Below are positions 7,095 through 15,778 of a stretch of 64,000 bases of DNA, piece after piece. The position numbers and the translations under genes were made by a program. The notes under the pieces are model-generated. The model saw only the letters and a list, made by a program, of their open reading frames with translations, was not told where the DNA came from and did no database searches. Position 1 is the stretch's first letter, and each line of letters begins with the position of its first letter. The stretch comes from Litoreibacter roseus (GTDB lineage: Bacteria; Pseudomonadota; Alphaproteobacteria; Rhodobacterales; Rhodobacteraceae): positions 1,178,001 through 1,242,000 of the forward strand of contig NZ_BLJE01000001.1 in NCBI RefSeq assembly GCF_009811795.1, in the 5' to 3' direction.

Positions 7095-9020
7095 CTATGC
7101 AGCAAATTCATAATATCCATAATGTTCATGAAGTAGATTGGTCTTCGCCCTAATCGGATGTTTGACCCGGCGGGAAATCTCGATCGCCGATATGGCAAGA
7201 GAAGTGTAAGACGATCCCACAACGTAAACAGGCTCCCAATTTGGAGAAAAGCTGCGTTTGAATTGAAAGAGCCCCTGGGCGTAGCGGCTGCTATCAAAGC
7301 GCCGGGAAAGCAGGTGTTCCGTCAAAGTGCACGGTGCGATTATACCCGAAAGTGGCACGGTCGACAAAGAGACGGAACCAACATCCTCCTCTCTTGCGAC
7401 CTTCAATGCGTCGTATATGAGCGCATGCATCGTGCCATCTGGGCAGGTCGCGTCGCTGCGCATCAGATCGAGAACCCATCGATTTCCAGAAGTGTGGAAG
7501 GTGATAAATCCGCAGATCCGTCCGTTGTGGGACGCTGTGAAGACGGCTTGTCTTCTCACAAGTGTCCGCTCGAACGTTCCCATGGAGAACCCCATTGCGG
7601 CTCCGTTCCGGTGCTGCCATTGGGCGTCGATCCGTTTCAGATCGACCCAATCATCGAAGTGCAATGCACGTACCGCAACGCCTGACTTCTGGGCCTTTTT
7701 GAGCTTTCGACGTAACGTTCTACGATCAGAGCCGTCCACCGCGAAATCTGCCGGGCTCACGACCGCGTCCTGCCCAATCTGGTGAACTGCCAGCCCAAGT
7801 TCACGAGCGGATTGCGCGACACCTGCCGAACATTTGTAAAGACAAAGACCCCGCCCGGCATGGGATGCGTCACGCTGGAGATGTGCCAAAGTTTCCTGTC
7901 TTCGGTCGGCGTCCGTCCTTTTACCAAATGGATCGCCCAGAACGATGTGGGAATTCGTGGTGATGTGCCGGAGGACATGCAACTGACTTCCGCGCGGTTG
8001 ATGAACCTTGAACATATTAAGCTGTGTAAGTGTCGCCTCGGGCGGCAGGCAGGCGGCCTTATGCAAGGTCACTGACTGCGCGGCTCGCCGTCTGGCGGGG
8101 CGGACAAACACAAGGGACGTTCCGGCGATCGCGGCAGGACCGAGGTAGTAGGTCAGCCGATATCCAAGAAGTGAGGCGATAAGCGCATCGCCGTTGGAAT
8201 GGGGCACGAGCGCTAGAACACAAAGTTCAAACGCACCCGCGCCGCCGGGTATGCCCGACATCACGCCCGCGACATAGGCTGCGAGAAACGCAAGATAGAT
8301 GACTGTGAAGGGCGCGTATCCGTCCGGGAGAAAAAGAAAGATAATGAGGGCGGCGGGTGCTGTGTCGAGCACCGTAAGACCGACAGATTTGAGCAAGACA
8401 CGGACAGATGGCAGTCGGCTTGACCATGGCGGCAGCGCCCAGATCGAAAGGGCTAGAATTCCGCAGAAGCAAAGAATAGCCAGAGCTGCTGCGAATTTGT
8501 AGGGCGCAGGAATAGCCACGGTCACCAAAGCCGTACCGCTTATAACAACAACCCATCCTACAAGGAACATGATGCTGACCGCCGCCGTTAGACGAGACGC
8601 GTCCCATAGAGTTAAACCAGCTTTTCGGCCAAGAACGTGCCAGCGGACAAGCGCACCGGTGATGAGGCCAAATCCGAGCGTCTGCGAGATCGCGGTTGCC
8701 CGCCAACCGGCAGACTCAGCGTCCTGCCTTCGCACAGACAGTGAAAGATGGGCAGACATCGCCGCATCGTACTGCCCGATCGCCCAGAAGCTTATTGCTG
8801 TCAGGACCGACGCGGCGCCCCATTCAAACAGCGTGAACTCGGAGAGAATTGAGCGAATGGCGTCTGGATCCAGAAGATCGATCCGGTCCCGCAGTAGATA
8901 AAAAAGACCGGCGCACGCAAGCGCGGACACAGCAATCTGTCCCGCAATTTTGAAAGCGCTTCTGAGCCCCTGGAGAGAAGAGGGGACCGCACCGCAGGCG
9001 CGAGTTGACTGATCCGACAT
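7095..9020 (-). CDS. MprF-like membrane protein: flippase-type domain fused to a phosphatidylglycerol lysyltransferase (DUF2156) domain
   Basis: A 641-residue inner-membrane protein. Residues about 20-310 hold eight or so hydrophobic segments and the LPG-flippase-like element GGAGAFELCVLALVPH. Residues about 340-620 form the soluble DUF2156/GNAT-like synthase domain, with DGSDRRTLRRKLKKAQKSG, NGAAMGFSMGTFER and ALIYDALKVA, as in MprF. MprF transfers lysine or alanine from aminoacyl-tRNA to phosphatidylglycerol, which changes surface charge. This form is about 200 residues shorter than staphylococcal MprF, with the loss in the N-terminal membrane part. Which amino acid and lipid it uses cannot be told. 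The ATPase zeta gene lies 101 bases upstream on the same strand. Confidence 0.85.
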   Translation of the reverse strand: MSDQSTRACGAVPSSLQGLRSAFKIAGQIAVSALACAGLFYLLRDRIDLLDPDAIRSILSEFTLFEWGAASVLTAISFWAIGQYDAAMSAHLSLSVRRQDAESAGWRATAISQTLGFGLITGALVRWHVLGRKAGLTLWDASRLTAAVSIMFLVGWVVVISGTALVTVAIPAPYKFAAALAILCFCGILALSIWALPPWSSRLPSVRVLLKSVGLTVLDTAPAALIIFLFLPDGYAPFTVIYLAFLAAYVAGVMSGIPGGAGAFELCVLALVPHSNGDALIASLLGYRLTYYLGPAAIAGTSLVFVRPARRRAAQSVTLHKAACLPPEATLTQLNMFKVHQPRGSQLHVLRHITTNSHIVLGDPFGKRTDADRRQETLAHLQRDASHAGRGLCLYKCSAGVAQSARELGLAVHQIGQDAVVSPADFAVDGSDRRTLRRKLKKAQKSGVAVRALHFDDWVDLKRIDAQWQHRNGAAMGFSMGTFERTLVRRQAVFTASHNGRICGFITFHTSGNRWVLDLMRSDATCPDGTMHALIYDALKVAREEDVGSVSLSTVPLSGIIAPCTLTEHLLSRRFDSSRYAQGLFQFKRSFSPNWEPVYVVGSSYTSLAISAIEISRRVKHPIRAKTNLLHEHYGYYEFAA

Positions 9021-9121
9021 GGTGGCCCTTCGGTTGCACCATGCCCGCTTAGATCATCTGCCTTGCGGCCTGATTAACGATTAAAATTGGCCAGACATAA
9101 AGTCGACAGAGAGCGTTTGTG

Positions 9122-9439
9122 CTATTTCACTTCGCTCATAATCTGGCCTTTGGCCTCGGCCATTAGTTCCAGCATCTTCGTGCGAATGGTTGCCTCGTCC
9201 GCTTTGTCGCCCAAATCGCCCGCGACTTTGCGATAGACATCTTCGTCGCCTGCTTCTTCAAAGTCAGCCTTCACAACCTCTTTGGCGTAATCTGCAGCGT
9301 CCTCGCCGGATTTGCCCATGAGATCGGCAGCCCAAAGACCCAGCAACTTGTTACGCCGTGCTTCGGCTTTGAATTGCATCTCCGCGTCATGGGCAAATTT
9401 GTTTTCGAATGCGTCTTCGCGGCTGTCGAATGTTGTCAT
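9122..9439 (-). CDS. DUF1476 protein, ATP synthase zeta subunit (F1-ATPase inhibitor) of alphaproteobacteria
   Basis: A 105-residue, highly charged helical protein. The start MTTFDSREDAFENKF and the segments AHDAEMQFKAEARRNKLLG and GDEDVYRKVAGDL are strongly like the zeta subunit of Paracoccus denitrificans F1Fo, whose N-terminus blocks ATP hydrolysis by the F1 rotor. The ATG at 9439 follows GGAG at good spacing; the open frame continues to 9826, but the extra part has no match. It is not near atp genes, as is usual for zeta. It is divergent from purC, with 180 bases between the starts. Confidence 0.93.
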   Translation of the reverse strand: MTTFDSREDAFENKFAHDAEMQFKAEARRNKLLGLWAADLMGKSGEDAADYAKEVVKADFEEAGDEDVYRKVAGDLGDKADEATIRTKMLELMAEAKGQIMSEVK

Positions 9440-9567
9440 TGGATTGGCTCCTGTCAGGTCCTTTGATCCTGATATGCCTATCGCTCGAAGACCATGCAAG
9501 ACCTCATCGGCTTTTGGTGCTGCTGCTTGTCTGCGCAGGTGACGTGTCCTATGCAGGCAAGGCGCAA

Positions 9568-9605
9568 GGTCGGGGTGAGTCCCGGCCCGAGGGCGGTTGG
9601 CCCTC
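9568..9605 (+). promoter_or_regulatory. Two adjacent GC-rich stem-loops in the purC leader
   Basis: Stem 1 pairs 9568-9574 with 9581-9587 (seven pairs, one G-T, loop GTGAGT). Stem 2 pairs 9589-9594 with 9600-9605 (six pairs, loop GGTTG). They end about five bases before the AAGGAG of purC. There is no T-run, so they are not simple terminators; a role in purC translation or mRNA stability is possible. I recognise no known riboswitch class. Confidence 0.45.
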
Positions 9606-9619
9606 ACAAAGGAGTCCAG

Positions 9620-10381
9620 ATGGCACGTCGCAAGAAGATCTACGAAGGCAAGGCAAAAACTCTTTATGAGGGTCCCGAGCCGGGAACACTGGTGCAGTAT
9701 TTCAAGGACGATGCAACGGCCTTCAACGCGGAAAAGCGCGACGTGATCGAGGGCAAGGGCGTGTTGAACAATCGCCTGTCTGAATATTTCATGACGGGGC
9801 TGCAGCAAATTGGTGTGCCGACCCATTTTCTGAAGCGCATTAACATGCGTGAACAGCTGATCCGGGCGGTGGAAATCATCCCGCTTGAGGTGATCGTGCG
9901 CAACTACGCGGCAGGCTCCATGGCCAAGCGGTTGGGAATGGAAGAGGGTACGCCGCTGCCCCGTCCGATGGTTGAGTTTTCGTACAAGAACGATGATCTG
10001 GGCGATCCTCTGGTGCCCGAGGAATACATTATTTCTTTCGGGTGGGCGTCACAGCAGGATCTCGATGACATGGTCGCCCTTGCATTGCGGGTGAATGACT
10101 TCCTGTCCGGCGTTATGTATGCCGTCGGCATCAAGCTGGTGGACTTCAAGATCGAGATCGGGCGGCTCTACGAGGGTGATTTCCAGCGCCTGATCGTTGC
10201 CGATGAAATCAGTCCGGACAGTTGCCGGCTGTGGGACCTGGAAACCAATGAGCGGCTCGACAAGGACGTGTTTCGCCGGGATCTTGGCAATCTGGCGGAC
10301 GCCTACACGGAAGTGGCGCGCAGGCTGGGGGTGATGCCCACCAACAGCGCACCTTTGGGCAAGCCGACGCTCATCAATTGA
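9620..10381 (+). CDS. purC: Phosphoribosylaminoimidazole-succinocarboxamide synthase
   Basis: SAICAR synthetase joins aspartate to carboxy-AIR in an ATP-dependent step of purine synthesis. The 253-residue protein starts [20 protein letters not shown], the standard PurC opening, with [18 protein letters not shown] and [14 protein letters not shown] later. AAAGGAG lies eight bases before the ATG at 9620. The frame stays open back to 9494 (another ATG), but that extra stretch covers the leader stem-loops and has no PurC similarity. First gene of a purC-purS-ADH-purQ cluster, with the usual spacing to purS. Confidence 0.97.
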   Translation: MARRKKIYEGKAKTLYEGPEPGTLVQYFKDDATAFNAEKRDVIEGKGVLNNRLSEYFMTGLQQIGVPTHFLKRINMREQLIRAVEIIPLEVIVRNYAAGSMAKRLGMEEGTPLPRPMVEFSYKNDDLGDPLVPEEYIISFGWASQQDLDDMVALALRVNDFLSGVMYAVGIKLVDFKIEIGRLYEGDFQRLIVADEISPDSCRLWDLETNERLDKDVFRRDLGNLADAYTEVARRLGVMPTNSAPLGKPTLIN

Positions 10382-10433
10382 GGCCGACGGATTTGAGTAT
10401 TTTTACCAGAAAGAAGACACGAAGGGCAGAGTC

Positions 10434-10664
10434 ATGAAAGCACGGGTTCATGTGATGTTAAAAGACGGTGTGCTGGATCCTCAGGGGGAGGCGATCCGCC
10501 ATGCACTTGGTGCGCTTGGATTTGACGGTGTAGACGGCGTGCGGCAAGGCAAGGTGATCGAATTGGACCTTGCAGATGGCACGTCTCGCGAGACCGTCGA
10601 ACAGATGTGTGAGAAGCTACTGGCGAACACGGTTATCGAAAGTTACGCGGTGGAGGTCGGCTGA
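10434..10664 (+). CDS. purS: Phosphoribosylformylglycinamidine synthase subunit PurS
   Basis: Small structural subunit of the three-part FGAM synthase (PurS, PurQ, PurL) found in alphaproteobacteria and Gram-positives; it links glutaminase PurQ to PurL. The 76-residue length is normal, and the start MKARVHVMLKDGVLDPQGEAI plus VEQMCEKLLANTVIESY are typical. Its TGA overlaps the ATG of the next gene by one base (TGATG). That gene is not purQ but a zinc alcohol dehydrogenase, which is unusual. Confidence 0.96.
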   Translation: MKARVHVMLKDGVLDPQGEAIRHALGALGFDGVDGVRQGKVIELDLADGTSRETVEQMCEKLLANTVIESYAVEVG

Positions 10665-11701
10665 TGCGCGCGGCGGTGCTTCGGGCCTATAACGAAGACC
10701 TGAGCATCGAAGAACGGCCAATGCCCGAGTGCCCAGAGGACGGCGTTGTGCTGAAGGTTCTGGCGTGCGGTGTGTGCCGGTCTGATTGGCATGGCTGGGT
10801 CGGGGAGCATCCGCGTGTCAAGCCGGGGCAAATCGGCGGTCACGAATATTGCGGTGAGGTTGTCGAAGCGGGTGCCGGTGCCACCTACAAGGTCGGTGAC
10901 CGTTTGATCGCGCCCTTCATTCTGGCATGCGGAACATGCCCGTCCTGCCAATCTGGCCATCAAAACACATGTCCAAACCAGCGGTTGCCGGGATTTGTCG
11001 AGCCGGGTGCTTTTGCTGAATATCTGGCGGTTCCCTTCGATCACAATCTGGCACACTTGCCGGATAGCCTGTCGCCAACGCTTGCTGCAGGATTAGGCTG
11101 TCGGGTGACGACGGCTTGGCACGCGCTTACGGGCCGCGCGGCACTGCAACCCAGCGAATGGCTGGCTGTTCACGGTACTGGTGGCATCGGGTTGTCTACA
11201 TTGCTTTTGGGGCGTGCCATGGGTGCGCGGGTCATTGTTGTGGATATCGTCGAGGAAAAACTGGCCCACGCCAAGGCGTTGGGTGCTGAGGCTGCTGTAA
11301 ACGCGGCGGGCGGAGATACCGCGGGCCGGATAAAAGAACTGACCGGGGGCGGAGCGCACGTATCGGTCGAGGCGCTTGGCATTCCCGAGACCACGAATGC
11401 CTCGATTGAATGCCTCAGGCCGCTCGGGCGTCATGTTCAGGTTGGAATGCCGGTCGGTCATACGGCGCGGATGGAGATTAACATGAGCGCTGTCTATCTG
11501 GGAAACCTTGCACTCTATGGAACGCGCGGGATGCCATCGTGGAAATATCCGAGCCTGCTTTCGCTTATCGAGACGGGGCAGGTCGACATGTCGCCCTTGA
11601 TCGCGCGCGAGATCAAGTTGAGCGAAGCCGGGCGGGAGCTGGCCGCATTCAATGGGCCGACGCCACCGGGCGTTGCCGTTATCACCGATTTTCTGAATTA
11701 G
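10664..11701 (+). CDS. Zinc-dependent medium-chain alcohol dehydrogenase placed inside the pur cluster
   Basis: A 345-residue MDR-family NAD(P)-dependent alcohol dehydrogenase. The catalytic zinc site shows CGVCRSDWHGW (C37) and GHEYCGEVVEAG (H60, E61); the structural zinc lobe shows CGTCPSCQSGHQNTC with four Cys. The cofactor fold has GTGGIGLSTLLLG and VIVVDI. The substrate cannot be told from sequence. Its ATG overlaps the purS stop, and purQ starts 10 bases after its end, so all are surely one transcript. No step of purine synthesis needs this enzyme, so it is likely an insertion into the operon that rides on its promoter. Confidence 0.92.
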   Translation: MRAAVLRAYNEDLSIEERPMPECPEDGVVLKVLACGVCRSDWHGWVGEHPRVKPGQIGGHEYCGEVVEAGAGATYKVGDRLIAPFILACGTCPSCQSGHQNTCPNQRLPGFVEPGAFAEYLAVPFDHNLAHLPDSLSPTLAAGLGCRVTTAWHALTGRAALQPSEWLAVHGTGGIGLSTLLLGRAMGARVIVVDIVEEKLAHAKALGAEAAVNAAGGDTAGRIKELTGGGAHVSVEALGIPETTNASIECLRPLGRHVQVGMPVGHTARMEINMSAVYLGNLALYGTRGMPSWKYPSLLSLIETGQVDMSPLIAREIKLSEAGRELAAFNGPTPPGVAVITDFLN

Positions 11702-11711
11702 GGGCTTTGTC

Positions 11712-12380
11712 ATGAAAGCAGCGGTCATCGTATTTCCGGGGTCCAATTGCGACCGAGATCTTGCGGAGGGGTTTCGAAAAGCTGGCGCAGACGTCAACAT
11801 GGTCTGGCACAAGGACACCGATCTGCCTGAGGGTATCGACATCGTGGGCGTGCCGGGTGGCTTCTCGTTCGGGGATTATCTGCGCTGTGGTGCGATCGCG
11901 GCGCGGTCACCTATTTCTCAGGCCGTTGTGGCGTTTGCTCAGAAGGGTGGTCATGTCTTGGGCATCTGCAATGGGTTTCAGGTTTTGTGTGAAACCGGTC
12001 TCTTGCCCGGAGTGCTGATGCGCAATGCCGGTCTGAAATTCGTGTGCCGCCAGCAGGTGCTACGCGTCGAAACGCAGCAGAGCCCATTTACGCAGGAATT
12101 CGCTCAGGGGGCAGAGATCACGATCCCGATTGCACATCATGATGGCAACTACTCAGTGGCCGATGAGGAGATGAAACAACTTCAGGACCAAGATCGAATT
12201 GCGTTCCGTTATATCGACAATCCAAACGGATCTATGGGTGATATCGCGGGTGTTCTTTCCGAAAATCGCCGGGTTCTCGGCATGATGCCCCATCCAGAGC
12301 GCGCCGTTGAAGATCCCCAGGGTGGAACAGATGGTGCGAAACTCTTTGCATCCCTGACGCGTATAATGACGCTGGCGTGA
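11712..12380 (+). CDS. purQ: Phosphoribosylformylglycinamidine synthase subunit PurQ (glutaminase)
   Basis: Class I glutamine amidotransferase that supplies ammonia to PurL for FGAM synthesis. The 222 residues carry the catalytic triad C86 (GICNGFQVL), H194 and E196 (MPHPERA); the opening MKAAVIVFPGSNCDRD is standard for PurQ. It starts 10 bases after the alcohol dehydrogenase stop, so it depends on the purC transcript. purL is not in the window. Confidence 0.97.
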   Translation: MKAAVIVFPGSNCDRDLAEGFRKAGADVNMVWHKDTDLPEGIDIVGVPGGFSFGDYLRCGAIAARSPISQAVVAFAQKGGHVLGICNGFQVLCETGLLPGVLMRNAGLKFVCRQQVLRVETQQSPFTQEFAQGAEITIPIAHHDGNYSVADEEMKQLQDQDRIAFRYIDNPNGSMGDIAGVLSENRRVLGMMPHPERAVEDPQGGTDGAKLFASLTRIMTLA

Positions 12381-12433
12381 TTCCGCCGAAGGGTGCGCTT
12401 GAGCGTGGGCACAGGACCGCTTAATCTGGCCCA

Positions 12434-14209
12434 ATGGGACCGGGCGAATTTATAGAACATCGTGACGACGATGCGCGACGTGCTAAACTGCGCGTGCGTT
12501 TGATCGTATTGGCGCTTATCGCGATTGCTGTTTCGATCGTCTGGGTCTCCAACTCTTTGCTGACCGCACGGTTCACAGAAACGACGCGCAACCGTGGCGA
12601 GATTCGTATCGCGCTTTATTCGAACGCGATCACCAGCGAGTTGCAGCGAAATCAGGTCGTACCCCTTTTGCTGTCCCGCGACCCGGTTATGATTTCCGCG
12701 CTCAATTCTGATGATTTTACGGCGACCTCCCGTCGCCTCATTTCGTTCGCGGAAGAGATCGGGGCCGCAGGCCTCCGACTTCTCGACGGAGAGGGCCGCG
12801 TCGTGGCGTCGGCTGACCGTCAGGAACTGGGCACAGTTTATCGACAGGAGCCCTACTTTATAGATGCGCTTCGCAGCGAAGGTACGGTTTTCCACGCGAC
12901 CCAGGCGGATACCGGCGCATATAACTTCACCTATGCCCGTCGGATCGAGTTCGAGAAGCAGGGTATCGGTGTGATCGTTGTGGATGTTGACCTGCGCCGG
13001 TTTGAAACCCGTTGGCGCTCCCCGTCTGAGGCGGTCATGGTCACGAACTCCGAAGGGGTGATCGTGATTGCGACAGACCCGCGCTGGCGCGGCAAGACCG
13101 TTGAAGAGGCTCTGGCTCAATCCCCGACATCGAGCGCGTTTCGTCGGGCATTTGAGGCAACGGGCGGGTATTTCGATCTGGCCCCGGCGGACGCCTATCT
13201 GCGCGGTGAGGCCGTCATGCAGCTTGAGGGACGCATCCCGTTCAGGGGATGGCGCCTCACATCATTCTCCACATACGAAAGTGTGCGCGAGCGTGTTAAC
13301 GGCGTCTTGGCGCTGGAGATCATGGGATTTGCGATTCTTTTGGCGATGTCGTTCTACCTCTTGTCCCGAAAAGCCCAGTCTCAGGCCGGGTTCTTCCGAC
13401 GGGAAAGCGAAGAGTTGCGCGGTTTGAACCAACGCCTCAGTCGCGAGATCGCAGAGCGTAAGAAGGTCGAGAAAAACCTTGAGGTGGCTGAACAGTCTTT
13501 GGCGCAGTCCCAAAAGCTGGCCGCTTTGGGTGAGATGTCTGCCGCGGTCAGCCATGAGTTGAACCAGCCGCTGGCCGCCATGAAAACATATCTGGCGGGC
13601 GCGCGTTTGCTGTTCCAGCGGAAGCGGCTGGACGAAGCGCAAAGTTCGTTCCAAAGGATTGACGACCTTATCGACCGGATGGGCGCGATCACTAAGCAGT
13701 TGAAAAGCTATGCCCGCAAAGGCGGCGACGATCTGGCGCCGGTGGATTTGCGCGACGCCGTGAAATCATCGCTCTCGATGATGGAGCCACAGCTGAAACG
13801 CGGGAATGTGCGGATCATTTCGACGCTCACGCCTGAACCCGTCGTTGTCCTTGGGGACCAATTGCGTTTGGAACAGGTTATCATCAACCTCTTCCGCAAC
13901 GCGCTTGATGCAACGAAAGGCGTCAGCGAGCCGCAGATCGAGATCATGCTGAACGCAGGAGATACTGCGGTCCTGACAATGCGCGACAATGGCGAGGGAA
14001 TCGAAAATCTCGATCACTTGTTTGAGCCGTTCTACACAACGAAACAGCCGGGTGAGGGGGTCGGACTGGGCCTGGCGATCAGCTCGGGGATTATCACGGA
14101 TTTGGGGGGGCGCCTGACCGCCCGCAATGGTCAGGGAAGTGGAGCTGTCTTCGAGATGCAGCTTCCGCTTTTAAAAGAGAGAGACACACTTGTGGAAGCC
14201 GCCGAGTAG
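12434..14209 (+). CDS. DctB-like sensor histidine kinase with extracytoplasmic Cache domain
   Basis: A 591-residue membrane sensor. TM1 is at about 22-44, an extracytoplasmic double-Cache-type domain at about 45-285 (VYRQEPYFIDALRSEG, FTYARRIE), TM2 at about 290-310, then a coiled coil (EELRGLNQRLSREIAERKKVEKN) and a HisKA domain with H374 in AVSHELNQPLAAMKTY. The HATPase domain has NLFRNALDAT, DNGEG and GLGLAIS. The double-Cache fold and HELNQPLAA context point to the DctB C4-dicarboxylate sensor family, but no dicarboxylate transporter gene is beside it, so the signal is uncertain. The response regulator follows after 25 bases. The start has little ribosome-site support. Confidence 0.88.
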   Translation: MGPGEFIEHRDDDARRAKLRVRLIVLALIAIAVSIVWVSNSLLTARFTETTRNRGEIRIALYSNAITSELQRNQVVPLLLSRDPVMISALNSDDFTATSRRLISFAEEIGAAGLRLLDGEGRVVASADRQELGTVYRQEPYFIDALRSEGTVFHATQADTGAYNFTYARRIEFEKQGIGVIVVDVDLRRFETRWRSPSEAVMVTNSEGVIVIATDPRWRGKTVEEALAQSPTSSAFRRAFEATGGYFDLAPADAYLRGEAVMQLEGRIPFRGWRLTSFSTYESVRERVNGVLALEIMGFAILLAMSFYLLSRKAQSQAGFFRRESEELRGLNQRLSREIAERKKVEKNLEVAEQSLAQSQKLAALGEMSAAVSHELNQPLAAMKTYLAGARLLFQRKRLDEAQSSFQRIDDLIDRMGAITKQLKSYARKGGDDLAPVDLRDAVKSSLSMMEPQLKRGNVRIISTLTPEPVVVLGDQLRLEQVIINLFRNALDATKGVSEPQIEIMLNAGDTAVLTMRDNGEGIENLDHLFEPFYTTKQPGEGVGLGLAISSGIITDLGGRLTARNGQGSGAVFEMQLPLLKERDTLVEAAE

Positions 14210-14234
14210 GCACCATGCAAAGGGATATGAGATC

Positions 14235-15566
14235 ATGGGACACGCTTTGAAAATAGCGATCATTGATGACGAGCAAGACATGCGTCAGTCAATTTCGCAA
14301 TGGCTTGCGCTGTCGGGGTATGACACCGAAACATTCGCAAGCGCCGAGGATGCCTTGAAAGGCATTGGCAATGACTATCCGGGCATCGTCGTAAGTGACA
14401 TTCGCATGCCGGGAATGGATGGGATGCAGTTTCTTAAGCGTTTGATGAGCCAGGACAGTTCGCTGCCTGTTATCATGATAACAGGCCACGGGGATGTCCC
14501 CATGGCAGTTGAGGCGATGCGCGTTGGTGCGTTTGATTTCCTCGAGAAGCCGTTCAACCCGGACCGGATGACGGAACTGGCCAAGAAGGCCTCCGTTTCG
14601 CGTCGTTTGACATTGGACAACAGGGCGCTGCGGCGTGAATTGTCCGATGGGGCGGCGTTGATGAAAAAGCTCATCGGCTCCAGCCCTGTGATGGAACGGT
14701 TGCGCGAGGACATTCTGGATCTGGGGCAGGCGGACGGCCATGTGCTGATCGATGGTGAAACCGGAACAGGTAAAACCCTGACCGCCCATGCGCTGCATGC
14801 CGTGGGACCTCGCGCCGGAAAGAAGTTCGTCACGCTCAGCTGCGCGGCCTATGACGCAGACTCCCTTGCATCCCGTCTCTTTGAGCCGATCGAAGAGGGG
14901 GATACCCTTCCTTTGGTGGAAGAGGCGCGCGGGGGAACGTTGGTTCTGGAAGACATAGAAGCGCTGCCCGAGAACCTTCAGGCGCGGCTGCTTCAGTTCA
15001 TCAATGACCAGGGTGTTCCCGCTGAGACGCGGATCATCGCAATCTGCAATACGCAGGCCCAAGGCAAGACCTGCGAGGATCTGATCCGCGCCGATCTCTA
15101 CTATCGTCTGGCTGCGATGAAAATCACCCTTCCACCCCTGCGCCAGCGGGGCGAGGATATCTTGACGCTGTTCACTCGGTTTGCCGAGCAATACGGCGAA
15201 GAGTACGGCTCCGACGCGCCCGAGGTGTCGGCCCAAGAGGCGGCGCAATTGCTGCAAGCCCCGTGGCCCGGAAACGTGCGCCAACTGATCAACGTGGCGG
15301 AACGGGCGGTTCTTCAGAACCGTCGCGGTTCGGGGTCCATTGCGTCCCTCCTCATGGCAGATAACGACGAGATGGGGCCGGTCATTACGACAGAGGGCAA
15401 GCCGCTCAAGGAGTATGTGGAAGCCTTCGAGCGGATGCTGATCGACAACACCATGCGTCGTCACAAAGGCTCCATCGCCAGCGTGATGGAAGAGCTGTGC
15501 CTGCCGCGTCGTACGCTGAACGAAAAGATGGCGAAGTACGGCCTACAGCGGTCCGAATACCTCTAA
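14235..15566 (+). CDS. DctD-like NtrC-family response regulator lacking the GAFTGA loop
   Basis: A 443-residue regulator paired with the upstream kinase. The receiver domain covers 1-120 with phospho-acceptor D55 (VVSDIRMPGMDG) and K105 in FLEKPF. The AAA+ domain covers about 145-370 with Walker A GETGTGKT at 174-181, Walker B-like GGTLVLEDIE at 233-242 and arginine-finger region RADLYYRL. A Fis-type helix-turn-helix ends it (GSIASVMEELCLPRRTLNEKM). The sigma-54 contact motif GAFTGA, expected near residues 219-226, is missing, and that stretch is shortened to PIEEGDTLPLVEE. It may not activate sigma-54 promoters. The ATG at 14235 follows AAGGGA; a frame from 14190 is less likely. Confidence 0.9.
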   Translation: MGHALKIAIIDDEQDMRQSISQWLALSGYDTETFASAEDALKGIGNDYPGIVVSDIRMPGMDGMQFLKRLMSQDSSLPVIMITGHGDVPMAVEAMRVGAFDFLEKPFNPDRMTELAKKASVSRRLTLDNRALRRELSDGAALMKKLIGSSPVMERLREDILDLGQADGHVLIDGETGTGKTLTAHALHAVGPRAGKKFVTLSCAAYDADSLASRLFEPIEEGDTLPLVEEARGGTLVLEDIEALPENLQARLLQFINDQGVPAETRIIAICNTQAQGKTCEDLIRADLYYRLAAMKITLPPLRQRGEDILTLFTRFAEQYGEEYGSDAPEVSAQEAAQLLQAPWPGNVRQLINVAERAVLQNRRGSGSIASLLMADNDEMGPVITTEGKPLKEYVEAFERMLIDNTMRRHKGSIASVMEELCLPRRTLNEKMAKYGLQRSEYL

Positions 15567-15586
15567 AGCCCGCTACAGCTATACCC

Positions 15587-15619
15587 ACCGCCGCGCCACT
15601 TCACCGGTGCGGCGGTTTT
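15587..15619 (+). terminator. Rho-independent terminator after the response regulator
   Basis: Inverted repeat of eight perfect pairs, ACCGCCGC at 15587-15594 with GCGGCGGT at 15609-15616, followed by TTTG. It sits 20 bases after the regulator stop and before the MFS gene, so it separates the two units. Confidence 0.7.
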
Positions 15620-15778
15620 GCTTTCGGTAGCCAGATCGCGCCGCCACATTTCCGGAATTCTGACTGGATATCGACCACCCCATTCTCTAGCCTTGAGGCT
15701 CGGCATGCCCCCGGAGGTCATGCAGTTTGACCAAGGAGTGGGTGCGATTTACCAGTTTTCTCTTGCGGATCTTAAAGT

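Noticed and set aside
9494-9619. N-terminal extension of purC from an ATG at 9494
   Set aside because: Adds 42 residues unlike any PurC and covers two leader stem-loops; AAAGGAG supports 9620.
14289-15464. 391-residue open frame antisense to the response regulator
   Set aside because: Shadow of the regulator; low-complexity His/Arg/Gln content.
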